From positions 1-13,698 of the forward strand of contig JAGWMH010000023.1 of assembly GCA_028871775.1 (NCBI GenBank): 13,698 bases of DNA, given 5' to 3'. The notes below the pieces were generated by a model. The model saw only the letters and a list, made by a program, of their open reading frames with translations, made no database searches and was not told the origin of the DNA. Numbering within the stretch: position 1 is the stretch's first letter; each line of letters opens with the position of its first letter. The translations under genes and the position numbers were made by a program. Origin of the DNA: Betaproteobacteria bacterium (lineage in GTDB: Bacteria; Pseudomonadota; Gammaproteobacteria; Burkholderiales; Gallionellaceae). This document shows positions 1 through 6,720 of this stretch, piece by piece.

Positions 1-1
1 T

Positions 2-412
2 AATTACGGATCCACCGCCTACGCGCCGCGTGCCTCGCTGCTGGCGGCGCAGGTTAACAACCTGACCAAGGACCCGGCACGCGCCAAGACGCAACTGCAA
101 TGGGTGATCAAACACGCTGACGAGGAAGGATTGAAGAATGTGGCCCGCCTCAATCTGGCCAATGTGCTGCTGGACGAGAAAAGTTATGACGAGGCGCTGT
201 CGCTGCTGGACACTCCCCACCCCGATTCTTTCGATGGCTTGTATACGGAACTCAAGGGCGATGTGCTGAGCGCGCAAGGCAAGGTCGAAGCGGCACGCGC
301 CGCTTACCAGCAGGTATTGGACAAGACCGCTGCCAATAGCGCACACCACAACCTGCTCCAGATGAAGCTGGATTCGCTTGGCAAGGGGGATGCGCCCGGA
401 GGGAAAAAATGA
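2..412 (+). CDS. yfgM: YfgM-like TPR protein, 3' end only
   Basis: This is the C-terminal 136 residues of a gene whose start lies left of the window; the frame is open from base 2. The visible part is made of amphipathic helical pairs typical of tetratricopeptide repeats, with Ala/Leu-rich helices and the LARVLL/YDEALxLLD-like style of the YfgM (TPR_21) family. In E. coli YfgM is an inner-membrane protein with a periplasmic TPR domain that associates with the SecYEG translocon and periplasmic chaperones. The membrane anchor would be in the missing N-terminal part. The end is Lys/Gly-rich (GGKK). The stop overlaps the bamB start by four bases (ATGA, 409-412), so the two are probably translationally coupled. 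The order yfgM-bamB-der is the normal proteobacterial neighbourhood and supports the call. Confidence 0.85.
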   Translation, partial: NYGSTAYAPRASLLAAQVNNLTKDPARAKTQLQWVIKHADEEGLKNVARLNLANVLLDEKSYDEALSLLDTPHPDSFDGLYTELKGDVLSAQGKVEAARAAYQQVLDKTAANSAHHNLLQMKLDSLGKGDAPGGKK

Positions 413-1563
413 CATTCAGCCGCACGGCTGGGTTGCTGCTGCTGGTGTTGCTCGCGGGCTGTTCCACCGTGTCCGGCTGGTTCGGCGGCAGCAAAACCGG
501 CCAGGAGCCGGCCAGACTGACCGAATTCAAGGAGAGCGCCGCCTTTGCGGTGCGCTGGCATCAGGATGTCGGCAGCGCGGGCAGCAACGCGCTGCTGCCT
601 GCGGTGACGCGCGATGCGGTATATGCCGCGAATGCCAAGGGTGAACTGTTCCGTCTGGAGCGTGCGGCCGGCAAGCAGGTGTGGCGTGCCGAGAGCGGTT
701 TTGCCATTTCCGGCGGAGTGGGGGCGGGCGGCGGCCTGGTGCTGGTCGGCGGCGGGAAGGGCGATCTGGCGGCCTTTGAAGAGGACGGCAAGCTGCGCTG
801 GAAGGTCAAGATGTCCAGTGAAGTGCTGAGTGCACCGCAAGTGGCCGATGGCATCGTGGTGGTACGCACTGGCGACGGCCGCATTGCCGGGCTGAGCGTG
901 GCGGATGGCAAGCGCCAGTGGCTGTATGAGCGCGCCACCCCGGCGCTGGTCGTGCGCAGCCATGCCGGCGTAACTATCGGGCGCGGTGTGGTGTATGCCG
1001 GTTTCGCCGGCGGCAAACTGGCGGCAATCGGCCTGCACAACGGCATTCTTATTTGGGAATCGGTGGTATCGCTGCCGCACGGCAACACCGAACTGGAGCG
1101 CATCAGCGATGTCACCAGCCTGCCGGTAATCGACAACGAACAAGTTTGCGCGGTGGCTTTCCAGGGGAACGTGGCCTGCTTCGAACTTGCGCAGGGCAAC
1201 CTGCTGTGGAGCCGCGAGCTGTCCAGCGACAATGGCATGGCACTGCAGCGCAAATACCTCTACGTGACCGACACCAACGGCGCAGTGTCTGCGCTGGACA
1301 AGATCAGCGGCAGCACGCTGTGGAAGAACGATCAATTGGCCAGGCGCAATGTTTCGGCGCCTTATGTGATCGGCAGCCATGTGGTGGTGGGCGATTACGA
1401 AGGCGTTCTGCACGCCTTGAGCCGTGATGACGGAAGCCTGGCGGCGCGCCTCAAGACCGATGGCAGCGGCATCGTGACCGAACCGGTGGAACTGGACGGC
1501 GGCCTGCTGGTGCAAACGCGCAATGGCGGCTTGTACTCGCTGGAAATCAGGGCTAAGGACTGA
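409..1563 (+). CDS. bamB: Outer membrane assembly lipoprotein BamB
   Basis: The product is 384 residues, the usual BamB length. It begins with a lipoprotein signal peptide: a short basic start, a Leu-rich core at about residues 8-15 and the lipobox LAGC, with Cys18 as the lipidated residue. The rest consists of repeated PQQ/WD-like propeller blades, recognisable by recurring AxDGxxxW and GxVYA elements, as in the eight-bladed BamB beta-propeller. BamB sits on the periplasmic face of the outer membrane and helps the BamA complex fold beta-barrel proteins. The Asp after the lipidated-Cys position that would keep it in the inner membrane is absent (Ser follows), consistent with sorting to the outer membrane. 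The ATG at 409 overlaps the yfgM stop and directly precedes the signal peptide. The stop codon lies inside the repeat cluster of the following spacer. Confidence 0.95.
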   Translation: MTFSRTAGLLLLVLLAGCSTVSGWFGGSKTGQEPARLTEFKESAAFAVRWHQDVGSAGSNALLPAVTRDAVYAANAKGELFRLERAAGKQVWRAESGFAISGGVGAGGGLVLVGGGKGDLAAFEEDGKLRWKVKMSSEVLSAPQVADGIVVVRTGDGRIAGLSVADGKRQWLYERATPALVVRSHAGVTIGRGVVYAGFAGGKLAAIGLHNGILIWESVVSLPHGNTELERISDVTSLPVIDNEQVCAVAFQGNVACFELAQGNLLWSRELSSDNGMALQRKYLYVTDTNGAVSALDKISGSTLWKNDQLARRNVSAPYVIGSHVVVGDYEGVLHALSRDDGSLAARLKTDGSGIVTEPVELDGGLLVQTRNGGLYSLEIRAKD

Positions 1564-1630
1564 GCACTGAGGACTGAGTGCAAAGCACGGTGGTTTTACT
1601 CAGTCCACAGTCCTCGAACCTCAGTCCTCA
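1557..1630. repeat. Cluster of GGACTGAG / CTCAGTCC repeats in the bamB-der spacer
   Basis: The motif GGACTGAG occurs directly at 1557-1564, overlapping the bamB stop, and at 1571-1578. It occurs inverted as CTCAGTCC at 1599-1606 and within 1620-1630. TGAGGACTGAG (1568-1578) and CTCAGTCCTCA (1620-1630) are a perfect 11-bp inverted pair. GGACTGAGT (1571-1579) and ACTCAGTCC (1598-1606) form a competing 9-bp stem with an 18-nt loop. The arrangement could fold at the 3' end of bamB mRNA as a processing or attenuation element, or be a small dispersed intergenic repeat. No T-run follows, so it is not a classical intrinsic terminator. Confidence 0.7.
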
Positions 1631-1647
1631 ATTATTGAAAGTCCGAA

Positions 1648-3042
1648 ATGTTACCCACCCTAGTCCTTGTCGGCCGACCCAACGTCGGCAAATCCACGCT
1701 GTTCAACCGCCTCACGCGCAGCCGCGACGCCCTGGTGGCCGATCAGCCGGGGCTGACACGCGACCGCCACTACGGGCGCGGGCGCATCGGCGAGCGGCCA
1801 TTCCTGGTGGTGGATACCGGCGGTCTTGAGCCGGTGGCCAAGGAAGGCATCCTGTACGAGATGGCCAAGCAGACGCGGCAGGCGGTGGACGAAGCCGACA
1901 TCGTGCTGTTTCTGGTGGATGGCCGCCAGGGCTGCACGCCGCAGGACAAGATCATCGCCGAGCAATTGCGCAAGACCGGGCGCCCGGTACTGCTGCTGGT
2001 CAACAAGGCCGAGGGCATGCAGCGCGCCGCCGTCACCAACGAATTTTTCGAGCTGGGGCTGGGCGAACCGCTGCCGATTTCTTCGGCGCATGGCGACAAT
2101 GTGAGCGAGATGGTGGAGCTCGCGCTGGAAGATTTTCCGCCGCAGGCGGAAGGCGAAGAAGAAAAATCCGACCATCCCAAGATCGCCATCGTCGGTCGCC
2201 CGAACGTCGGCAAGTCCACGCTGGTGAACGCCATTCTGGGCGAAGAACGGGTGATAGCCTTCGACCAGCCCGGCACCACGCGCGACAGCATCTACATCGA
2301 TTTCGAGCGGGCCGGCCGCCAGTACACCATCATCGACACCGCCGGAGTGCGCCGCCGCGGCAAGGTGGACGAAGCGATCGAAAAATTTTCCGTGATCAAG
2401 ACCCTGCAGGCTGTGGAAGACGCCAACGTGGTGGTGCTGGTGGTGGATGGGCGCGACCAGATCACCGAGCAGGACGCGCACATCGCCGACTTCGTGCTGG
2501 AAGCCGGGCGCGCGCTGGTGCTGGCGGTGAACAAGTGGGACGGGCTGGATGATTACCAGCGCGACACAGTCAAGCGCGACATCGAGCGCAAGCTGCATTT
2601 CCTCGGCTTCGCCAAGCTGCATTTCATCTCCGCCCTGCACGGCAACGGCATACCCGGCGTGCTGAAATCGGTGGACGAGGCATATGCCGCCGCGATGGCC
2701 AAGCTGCCCACGCCGCAGCTCACGCGCGTGCTTATCGCCGCAGTGGAAAAGCAGCAGCCCCCGCGCTCCCGGTTCCGCCCCAAGCTGCGCTATGCCCACC
2801 AGGGCGGCAGCAACCCGCCGCTGATCGTGATTCACGGCAGCGCGCTGGACAAAATTCCGGACAGCTACCGCCGCTACCTGGAGCGCACTTTCTGCGAAGC
2901 TTTCAAGCTGCAAGGCACCCCGCTCAGGATCGAATTCAAGGCGGGCAAGAATCCCTTCGAGGGCAGGAAGCGTCCGCTCACCGAAAGCGAGCAGCGCAGC
3001 GCTCACCGCGCGCGCATAAGAGGGCGCAGGTTGTATGGCTGA
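1648..3042 (+). CDS. der: Ribosome biogenesis GTPase Der (EngA)
   Basis: The product is 464 residues with the tandem GTPase architecture unique to Der. The first G domain has GRPNVGKST at residues 9-17, DTGG at 56-59 and NKAE at 119-122. The second repeats GRPNVGKST at 183-191, followed by DTAG and NKWD. An acidic linker (EGEEEK) separates the two, and a KH-like domain with a basic tail follows. Der binds the 50S precursor and uses GTP to assist its maturation in the cytoplasm. The ATG at 1648 gives the conserved start ([15 protein letters not shown]). The ribosome binding site is weak, only GAAAG about 7 bases upstream. All key GTPase residues are present. In many betaproteobacteria hfq follows der; here a long non-coding gap and an unrelated operon follow. 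Confidence 0.97.
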   Translation: MLPTLVLVGRPNVGKSTLFNRLTRSRDALVADQPGLTRDRHYGRGRIGERPFLVVDTGGLEPVAKEGILYEMAKQTRQAVDEADIVLFLVDGRQGCTPQDKIIAEQLRKTGRPVLLLVNKAEGMQRAAVTNEFFELGLGEPLPISSAHGDNVSEMVELALEDFPPQAEGEEEKSDHPKIAIVGRPNVGKSTLVNAILGEERVIAFDQPGTTRDSIYIDFERAGRQYTIIDTAGVRRRGKVDEAIEKFSVIKTLQAVEDANVVVLVVDGRDQITEQDAHIADFVLEAGRALVLAVNKWDGLDDYQRDTVKRDIERKLHFLGFAKLHFISALHGNGIPGVLKSVDEAYAAAMAKLPTPQLTRVLIAAVEKQQPPRSRFRPKLRYAHQGGSNPPLIVIHGSALDKIPDSYRRYLERTFCEAFKLQGTPLRIEFKAGKNPFEGRKRPLTESEQRSAHRARIRGRRLYG

Positions 3043-3087
3043 AACCGCCGGAGAACAAGCGTAGCGGCAACCCAGAGATTTTGGCGC

Positions 3088-3184
3088 TGTCATTGCGAGC
3101 GAAGCGCGGCAATCTAAAGGTTCTGGCGGCGGATTATTGTGTACTTGGCTGGATTGCCACGGCCCTGCGGGCCTAGCAATGACA
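3088..3184. repeat. REP/MITE-like inverted-repeat element after der
   Basis: A left arm starting TGTCATTGCGAGCGAAGCG and ending GGCAATCT (3088-3115) faces a right arm starting GGATTGCC and ending GCAATGACA (3151-3184). The outer 9 bases (TGTCATTGC/GCAATGACA) and an inner block (GGCAATC/GATTGCC) are perfectly complementary, while the arm centres diverge. The CATTGCGAGCGAAG...GGCAATC pattern is familiar from short dispersed intergenic repeats in many bacterial genomes. It starts about 45 bases after der and could act as a transcript-end hairpin for the housekeeping operon. Confidence 0.7.
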
Positions 3185-3504
3185 ATGCTTAGGGGCTGTT
3201 CCGGTTAAAGAAATTGGTTGTGCCAGCACCCTCAATCTGGTTAATGGATCATTTGCGATAAACATGGGTGGCTTTGCCGTAATCGATCATGTGCTCGAAC
3301 TTTCAATACCATAGTCTGCCGAGACGTGCAGCGCAAATTGGGTTCATCAGAAAGCATTCCGCTTACGCTCTTCGAGCTTCAGGAATACCTCCATCACTTC
3401 ACGGCAACCACGCCTAACTACCTGTGCCCGTTGCACTTCTTTTTAACGGTGATTCGTATCGCCAGCAGGCATTTCTATTCGGGGAAAAACCGACTTTACT
3501 GCAT
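3185..3504. other. Non-coding stretch, no supported gene; possibly decayed sequence
   Basis: About 320 bases between the REP-like element and the promoter region of the next operon. Base use is more AT-rich than in the flanking genes. No reading frame on either strand has a family motif, a good ribosome binding site and sensible length together. The reverse strand around 3335-3425 reads as a short basic, charged helix-like peptide (...VMEVFLKLEERKR...) in a frame closed by stops on both sides. It may be a remnant of a decayed gene or mobile element. GGGGCTGTTCC at about 3192 resembles the ends of some insertion sequences, but I found no matching partner. Confidence 0.5.
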
Positions 3505-3528
3505 GGGTTAAACATTTTCTTTTAACCC
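3505..3528. promoter_or_regulatory. Perfect 8-bp dyad just upstream of the -35, candidate activator site
   Basis: GGGTTAAA (3505-3512) and TTTAACCC (3521-3528) are exact inverted copies separated by 8 bases. The dyad ends two bases before the -35 hexamer of the operon promoter, and its centre is about 48 bases upstream of the expected transcription start. That is a usual place for a dimeric activator. It does not match an FNR-type TTGAT-N4-ATCAA site. The stem is AT-rich and has no following T-run, so a terminator is less likely. Confidence 0.5.
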
Positions 3529-3530
3529 TC

Positions 3531-3558
3531 TTGTCAATATTACCAACTTCTTTATAAT
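3531..3558 (+). promoter_or_regulatory. Sigma70-type promoter of the fumarate reductase/Kor/Hdr operon
   Basis: TTGTCA at 3531-3536 (five of six consensus bases) and a consensus TATAAT at 3553-3558 are separated by 16 bases. Transcription would start at about 3565, giving a leader of about 115 nt before the ATG at 3680. It is the only strong promoter-like sequence seen in the 637-base gap before the first gene. Confidence 0.75.
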
Positions 3559-3586
3559 CCGTCGTTCGCAAAAAATCGAGCGACGG
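3559..3586. promoter_or_regulatory. Dyad overlapping the transcription start, candidate operator or leader hairpin
   Basis: CCGTCGTTCG (3559-3568) and CGAGCGACGG (3577-3586) pair over ten positions with a single G-U wobble around an 8-nt A-rich loop. The dyad begins at the base right after the -10 hexamer and covers the expected start site. As DNA it could be a repressor operator; as RNA only the downstream part would be transcribed. No poly-T run follows, so it is not a terminator. Confidence 0.55.
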
Positions 3587-3621
3587 AGTCGGCTGACTCA
3601 CTTAACTCAAGATATTGGCTC

Positions 3622-3638
3622 CAGCCGCTGTGCGGCTG
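3622..3638 (+). promoter_or_regulatory. Leader hairpin in the operon 5' UTR
   Basis: CAGCCGC and GCGGCTG form a perfect 7-bp stem around a TGT loop. A weaker four-pair stem (TTCC/GGAA, 3643-3656) follows before the ribosome binding site AAGG at 3668-3671. I do not recognise a known riboswitch class. The structure may stabilise the mRNA or modulate translation. Confidence 0.45.
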
Positions 3639-3679
3639 AGGATTCCGGTGCGGGAACAAGATATTTTAAGGTGTTTATT

Positions 3680-4423
3680 ATGGCGAGCATGCCGGCAGTA
3701 AAAACGATAAGTCCACCGACTTCACAGGCTGACGAGAAATACGGCGAAACGAAGGGACGCTTGATCACTATCTCCATCATGGGCAAGGCCTATGAGGTGC
3801 CGGCCGAGGCGACCATCATGGGGGCCATCGAATATGCCGGGCACCAGATCATCCGCGGCGCCGGTTGCCGCGAAGGTTATTGCGGCGCCTGCGCCACCAT
3901 CTACAGACTTCTTGGAGACTACAAGATACGCACCGGCCTTGCCTGCATGACCCTGGTCGAGGAGGGCATGACGCTTGCCCAGATACCCTATGTTCCGGCC
4001 GAGAAGGCGATCTACGACATCGAGAAACTCAAGCCCAACGTCAGCGCCATCGAGCAGATGTATCCGTCGGTTTTCCGCTGTGTCGCGTGCAATACCTGCA
4101 CCCGGTCCTGTCCGCAGGGGCTGCAGGTCATGGATTACGTCCAGGCCGCCAAACGGGGCGATATTGCGACGGTGATGGACCTGTCCTTCGACTGTGTTGT
4201 CTGCGGGCTGTGCATGCTGCGTTGCCCCGCCGAGATCACGCAACCCCTGATGGGTATCATGGCGAAGCGTTTGTATGGACGCTATCTGCGCAAGGACAGT
4301 CCGGAACTGGCGGTGCGGGTCAAGGCCGTGGAGGAGGGCGCTTATAATGATGAATATGCCGAATTGATGGCGATGAGCCGCGAGGCTTTGTCGAAACGTT
4401 ACTACGCCCGCGATTCGGAATAA
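3680..4423 (+). CDS. Iron-sulfur protein with one [2Fe-2S] and two [4Fe-4S] motifs, FrdB/TfrB-like
   Basis: The product is 247 residues. An N-terminal plant-type ferredoxin fold carries Cys63, Cys68, Cys71 and Cys89 for a [2Fe-2S] cluster, as in succinate dehydrogenase/fumarate reductase iron-sulfur subunits. A helical domain follows with two complete CxxCxxCxxxCP motifs (Cys134/137/140/144 and Cys172/175/178/182). Canonical SdhB/FrdB has one [4Fe-4S] and one [3Fe-4S] site, so this is a variant closer to the N-terminal part of thiol:fumarate reductase TfrB or to HdrC. It should carry electrons between a partner and the flavoprotein encoded next. There is no membrane segment. The ATG at 3680 is preferred because AAGG lies 8 bases upstream; a GTG at 3671 overlaps that site and would add only three residues. 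First gene of the operon. Confidence 0.85.
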   Translation: MASMPAVKTISPPTSQADEKYGETKGRLITISIMGKAYEVPAEATIMGAIEYAGHQIIRGAGCREGYCGACATIYRLLGDYKIRTGLACMTLVEEGMTLAQIPYVPAEKAIYDIEKLKPNVSAIEQMYPSVFRCVACNTCTRSCPQGLQVMDYVQAAKRGDIATVMDLSFDCVVCGLCMLRCPAEITQPLMGIMAKRLYGRYLRKDSPELAVRVKAVEEGAYNDEYAELMAMSREALSKRYYARDSE

Positions 4424-4452
4424 CCAGCACACGGACTTAGAGAGGATTCAAG

Positions 4453-6168
4453 ATGTATCCAGAGTATATGGCGGAGTCGCTCCGCAAAGTGGCCCAAACT
4501 CGCCCCAGACGTTTGGAACTGGCCCGCAAGCCGGACCCCGTCTACCCGCCCATGAACGCGGAGGAGCGCCGCGCCGTGCTGGAAGGTTTTCACCCGGATT
4601 TCGAACCCAGTGCCCGCCGTACGGTGCGCGTCGGCCCCAATCGGGATGAATCGTTGACTGCCGAGGTGGCCGACCTGCTGGAGTCCCACTCCTGGCTGCG
4701 CAGCGAGCAGGTGAATCTCGACAAACCGGATTTCGAGACCGACCTGCTAATCATCGGCGGCGGCGGCGCCGGCTGCAATGCCGCGCTGGTTGCCATGAAG
4801 GAACACGGCATGCGTTCGATCATCGCCACCAAGCTGCGCATGGGCGATTCCAACAGCATGATGTCACAGGGCGGCATGCAGGCCGCCGTGTCGCGCACCG
4901 ACTCGCCGACCCGCCACTATCTGGATGCCATCGGCGGCGGCCATTTCGAAAACAAGCCGGAATTGGTCAGGGCGCTTACCGAGGATGGCCCCGGAGTGGT
5001 CAAGTGGCTCGAAGACCTGGGGGTGGTGTGGGACAAGGAAGCGGACGGCTCGATGAAGGTCATGCACGGCGGTGGCACCTCGCGCAAGCGCATGCTGTCA
5101 TGCCGCGACTACACCGGCGCAATGATCATGCGCACCCTGATGGATGAGGTGCGCAACCACCCCGACATGATTGAGGTAAAGGAGTTCATGCCGGCCGTTG
5201 AGTTGATCATGGATAACAAGGGCCGTTGCGCCGGCGCGGTTCTCTACAGCATGGACAGCGAGGAGTTCTTCACGGTCAAGGCCAAGTCCACCGTGGTCGC
5301 CACCGGTGGCTATGGACGCCTGCACATCCGCGGCTTCGATACCACCAACCACTACGGCGCAACCGGTGACGGGCTGGTGATGGCCTACCGCGCGGGCGCC
5401 AAGCTGATGTACATGGATTCTGTCCAGTACCACCCGACGGGTGTTTCGTTTCCCGAACAGATCGCCGGCTTCCTGGTCACCGAGGCGATCCGCGGCGCGG
5501 GTGGCCAGCCGCTGAACAAGGAAGGCGAACTGTTCGTTTTTCCGCGCGAACCGCGCGACGTCGAGGCAGCAGCAATCATCCGCGAATGCGTGCAGAACGG
5601 CGGCGGCATCCAGACGCCTTCCGGGCGCGTCGGCGTGTGGCTGGATTCCCCGCTCATCGACATGCTGCACGGCGAGGGCTACACCGACAAGCACTTCCCG
5701 GCCATGTATCGCCAGTTCATCCGCTATGGCATAGACATCGCCAAGCTGCCGATGCTGATCTACCCGTCGCTGCATTACCAGAATGGCGGCATCGAAATCA
5801 ATGCGCGTTGCGAGACCGACATCCCCGGCCTGTACGTGGCAGGTGAGGCCAGCGGCGGACTGCACGGCCGCAACCGGCTGATGGGCAATTCGGTGCTCGA
5901 CTACAACGTGTTCGGGCGCAGGGCAGGCCGCTATGCCGGCGAATACGCCAAGACGGTCAAGCTCGGCAAGCTCAGCCTGGCTCATCTCGACGCCTACGAG
6001 AAGGAGTTGGCGGATGCCGGCGTGCAAACCAGTCTGGTGACCCCGACCCTGTTGCCGTCTTATGCGCCCGAGGATGTCAAGAAGCGCCAGCTGCTGCGCG
6101 GCGCCAACACACTGCCCGGGGCTTCGGTGCTGCAAAACCGGCTGCATGATGAAAGGGTCGGCGCCTGA
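4453..6168 (+). CDS. Fumarate reductase/succinate dehydrogenase-family flavoprotein
   Basis: The product is 571 residues. After an N-terminal extension of about 95 residues comes the FAD Rossmann motif GGGGAG (102-107), then HPTG (327-330), the catalytic Arg in EAIRGAGG (Arg347), His441 in HYQNGG and Arg475 in GRNRL. These match the substrate-binding and proton-shuttle residues of FrdA/SdhA, so it should interconvert fumarate and succinate. The His that carries FAD covalently in FrdA/SdhA aligns with Asn134 (SNSMMSQGG), so FAD is probably non-covalent. Only about 95 residues follow GRNRL, so the usual large C-terminal helical domain is missing or reduced. There is no twin-Arg signal or membrane segment, so it should be cytoplasmic. 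Its partner is the iron-sulfur protein upstream (29-base gap, GAGAGGA ribosome site). L-aspartate oxidase is a less likely alternative. Confidence 0.87.
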   Translation: MYPEYMAESLRKVAQTRPRRLELARKPDPVYPPMNAEERRAVLEGFHPDFEPSARRTVRVGPNRDESLTAEVADLLESHSWLRSEQVNLDKPDFETDLLIIGGGGAGCNAALVAMKEHGMRSIIATKLRMGDSNSMMSQGGMQAAVSRTDSPTRHYLDAIGGGHFENKPELVRALTEDGPGVVKWLEDLGVVWDKEADGSMKVMHGGGTSRKRMLSCRDYTGAMIMRTLMDEVRNHPDMIEVKEFMPAVELIMDNKGRCAGAVLYSMDSEEFFTVKAKSTVVATGGYGRLHIRGFDTTNHYGATGDGLVMAYRAGAKLMYMDSVQYHPTGVSFPEQIAGFLVTEAIRGAGGQPLNKEGELFVFPREPRDVEAAAIIRECVQNGGGIQTPSGRVGVWLDSPLIDMLHGEGYTDKHFPAMYRQFIRYGIDIAKLPMLIYPSLHYQNGGIEINARCETDIPGLYVAGEASGGLHGRNRLMGNSVLDYNVFGRRAGRYAGEYAKTVKLGKLSLAHLDAYEKELADAGVQTSLVTPTLLPSYAPEDVKKRQLLRGANTLPGASVLQNRLHDERVGA

Positions 6169-6175
6169 GGCGCCG
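6159..6175 (+). other. Hairpin whose loop is the flavoprotein stop codon
   Basis: CGGCGCC and GGCGCCG form a perfect 7-bp GC stem around the three-base loop TGA, which is the flavoprotein stop codon (6166-6168). No T-run follows, and the next gene starts 18 bases after the stop. It could mark an mRNA processing or stabilising point inside the operon, or be chance in GC-rich sequence. Confidence 0.45.
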
Positions 6176-6186
6176 GAATCAGACTG

Positions 6187-6720
6187 ATGGCCCATATTGA
6201 TGACAGAGTGATCGAACTGGCTCGCACTGCGCTCAGCTTCGAGTACGGTGAGGAGCACTTCTACCGCCATGCCGCCGAGATGATCCAGAATCCCAAAGGC
6301 AAAGCCATGTTCCTGCGTCTGGCTCAGGAAGAACCGGGGCACATGGATGATATGCACAGGTTGTTCGGCGCCATCATCGGCAAGGAGGAGTGGCAACGCC
6401 TTGTCGCCGAAGAAGCGGCGAATGCCCACCCGTCGAAAGTGATTGCCGAGATGGAAGCTGCCATTGCCCATCGCGGCATGATAGCAGTCGCCGACGACAC
6501 CCAGGCATTGCGCATGGCCATGGAGTTGGAACGGCGGGCCATCCACCTGCTCAAGGATATGGCCGACCACACCCAGGACCCTGCCATTATCGAACTGATA
6601 GGCAAGATGATCATGGAGGAATGCTCCCAATACGATGCCCTCCAGGCGCAGCTGGATAGCGTGCTGAACGTCGGGTTATGGCTGGATATGCCCGAGTTCC
6701 GCATGGACGGGAAGTATTAA
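6187..6720 (+). CDS. Ferritin-like/rubrerythrin-type di-iron protein
   Basis: The product is 177 residues, nearly all helical. It has the four-helix pattern of COG1633-type ferritin-like proteins: Glu-rich helix 1 (FEYGEEHFYRHAAE, about 18-31), ExxH in helix 2 (Glu49, His52), MELERR in helix 3 and EECSQ in helix 4. In rubrerythrin the last motif is ExxH; here it is Glu145-x-x-Gln148, so one His ligand is replaced by Gln and the metal site may be modified. There is no rubredoxin domain or CxxC motif. Possible roles are peroxide or oxygen removal protecting the many Fe-S clusters of the operon, iron storage for their assembly, or a small structural subunit. The start is preceded only by a weak GGA. 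The next gene begins directly after the stop. Confidence 0.75.
   Translation: MAHIDDRVIELARTALSFEYGEEHFYRHAAEMIQNPKGKAMFLRLAQEEPGHMDDMHRLFGAIIGKEEWQRLVAEEAANAHPSKVIAEMEAAIAHRGMIAVADDTQALRMAMELERRAIHLLKDMADHTQDPAIIELIGKMIMEECSQYDALQAQLDSVLNVGLWLDMPEFRMDGKY

Noticed and set aside
304..1515. Long reverse-strand open frame opposite bamB
   Set aside because: It is antisense to a gene with clear lipobox and propeller repeats; its His/Arg/Ala-rich product has no family motif and reflects GC-rich third positions.
1660..3093. Long reverse-strand open frame opposite der
   Set aside because: It mirrors der, whose GTPase motifs are unmistakable; the antisense product is low-complexity His/Gln/Ala-rich.
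3326..3511. 61-residue forward open frame before the operon
   Set aside because: No ribosome binding site, no recognisable motif, and its end runs into the dyad upstream of the promoter.
3505..3528. Intrinsic terminator of an upstream transcript
   Set aside because: The stem is AT-rich and is followed by CTCTTGTC, not a T-run; its place next to the -35 fits a regulator site better.
3680..6168. Ordinary membrane-bound succinate dehydrogenase
   Set aside because: No cytochrome b or anchor subunit genes, no [3Fe-4S] pattern, and the FAD-linking His is replaced by Asn.
5098..6630. Reverse-strand open frame spanning the flavoprotein and ferritin-like genes
   Set aside because: It crosses two well-supported forward genes and shows no domain signature or ribosome binding site.
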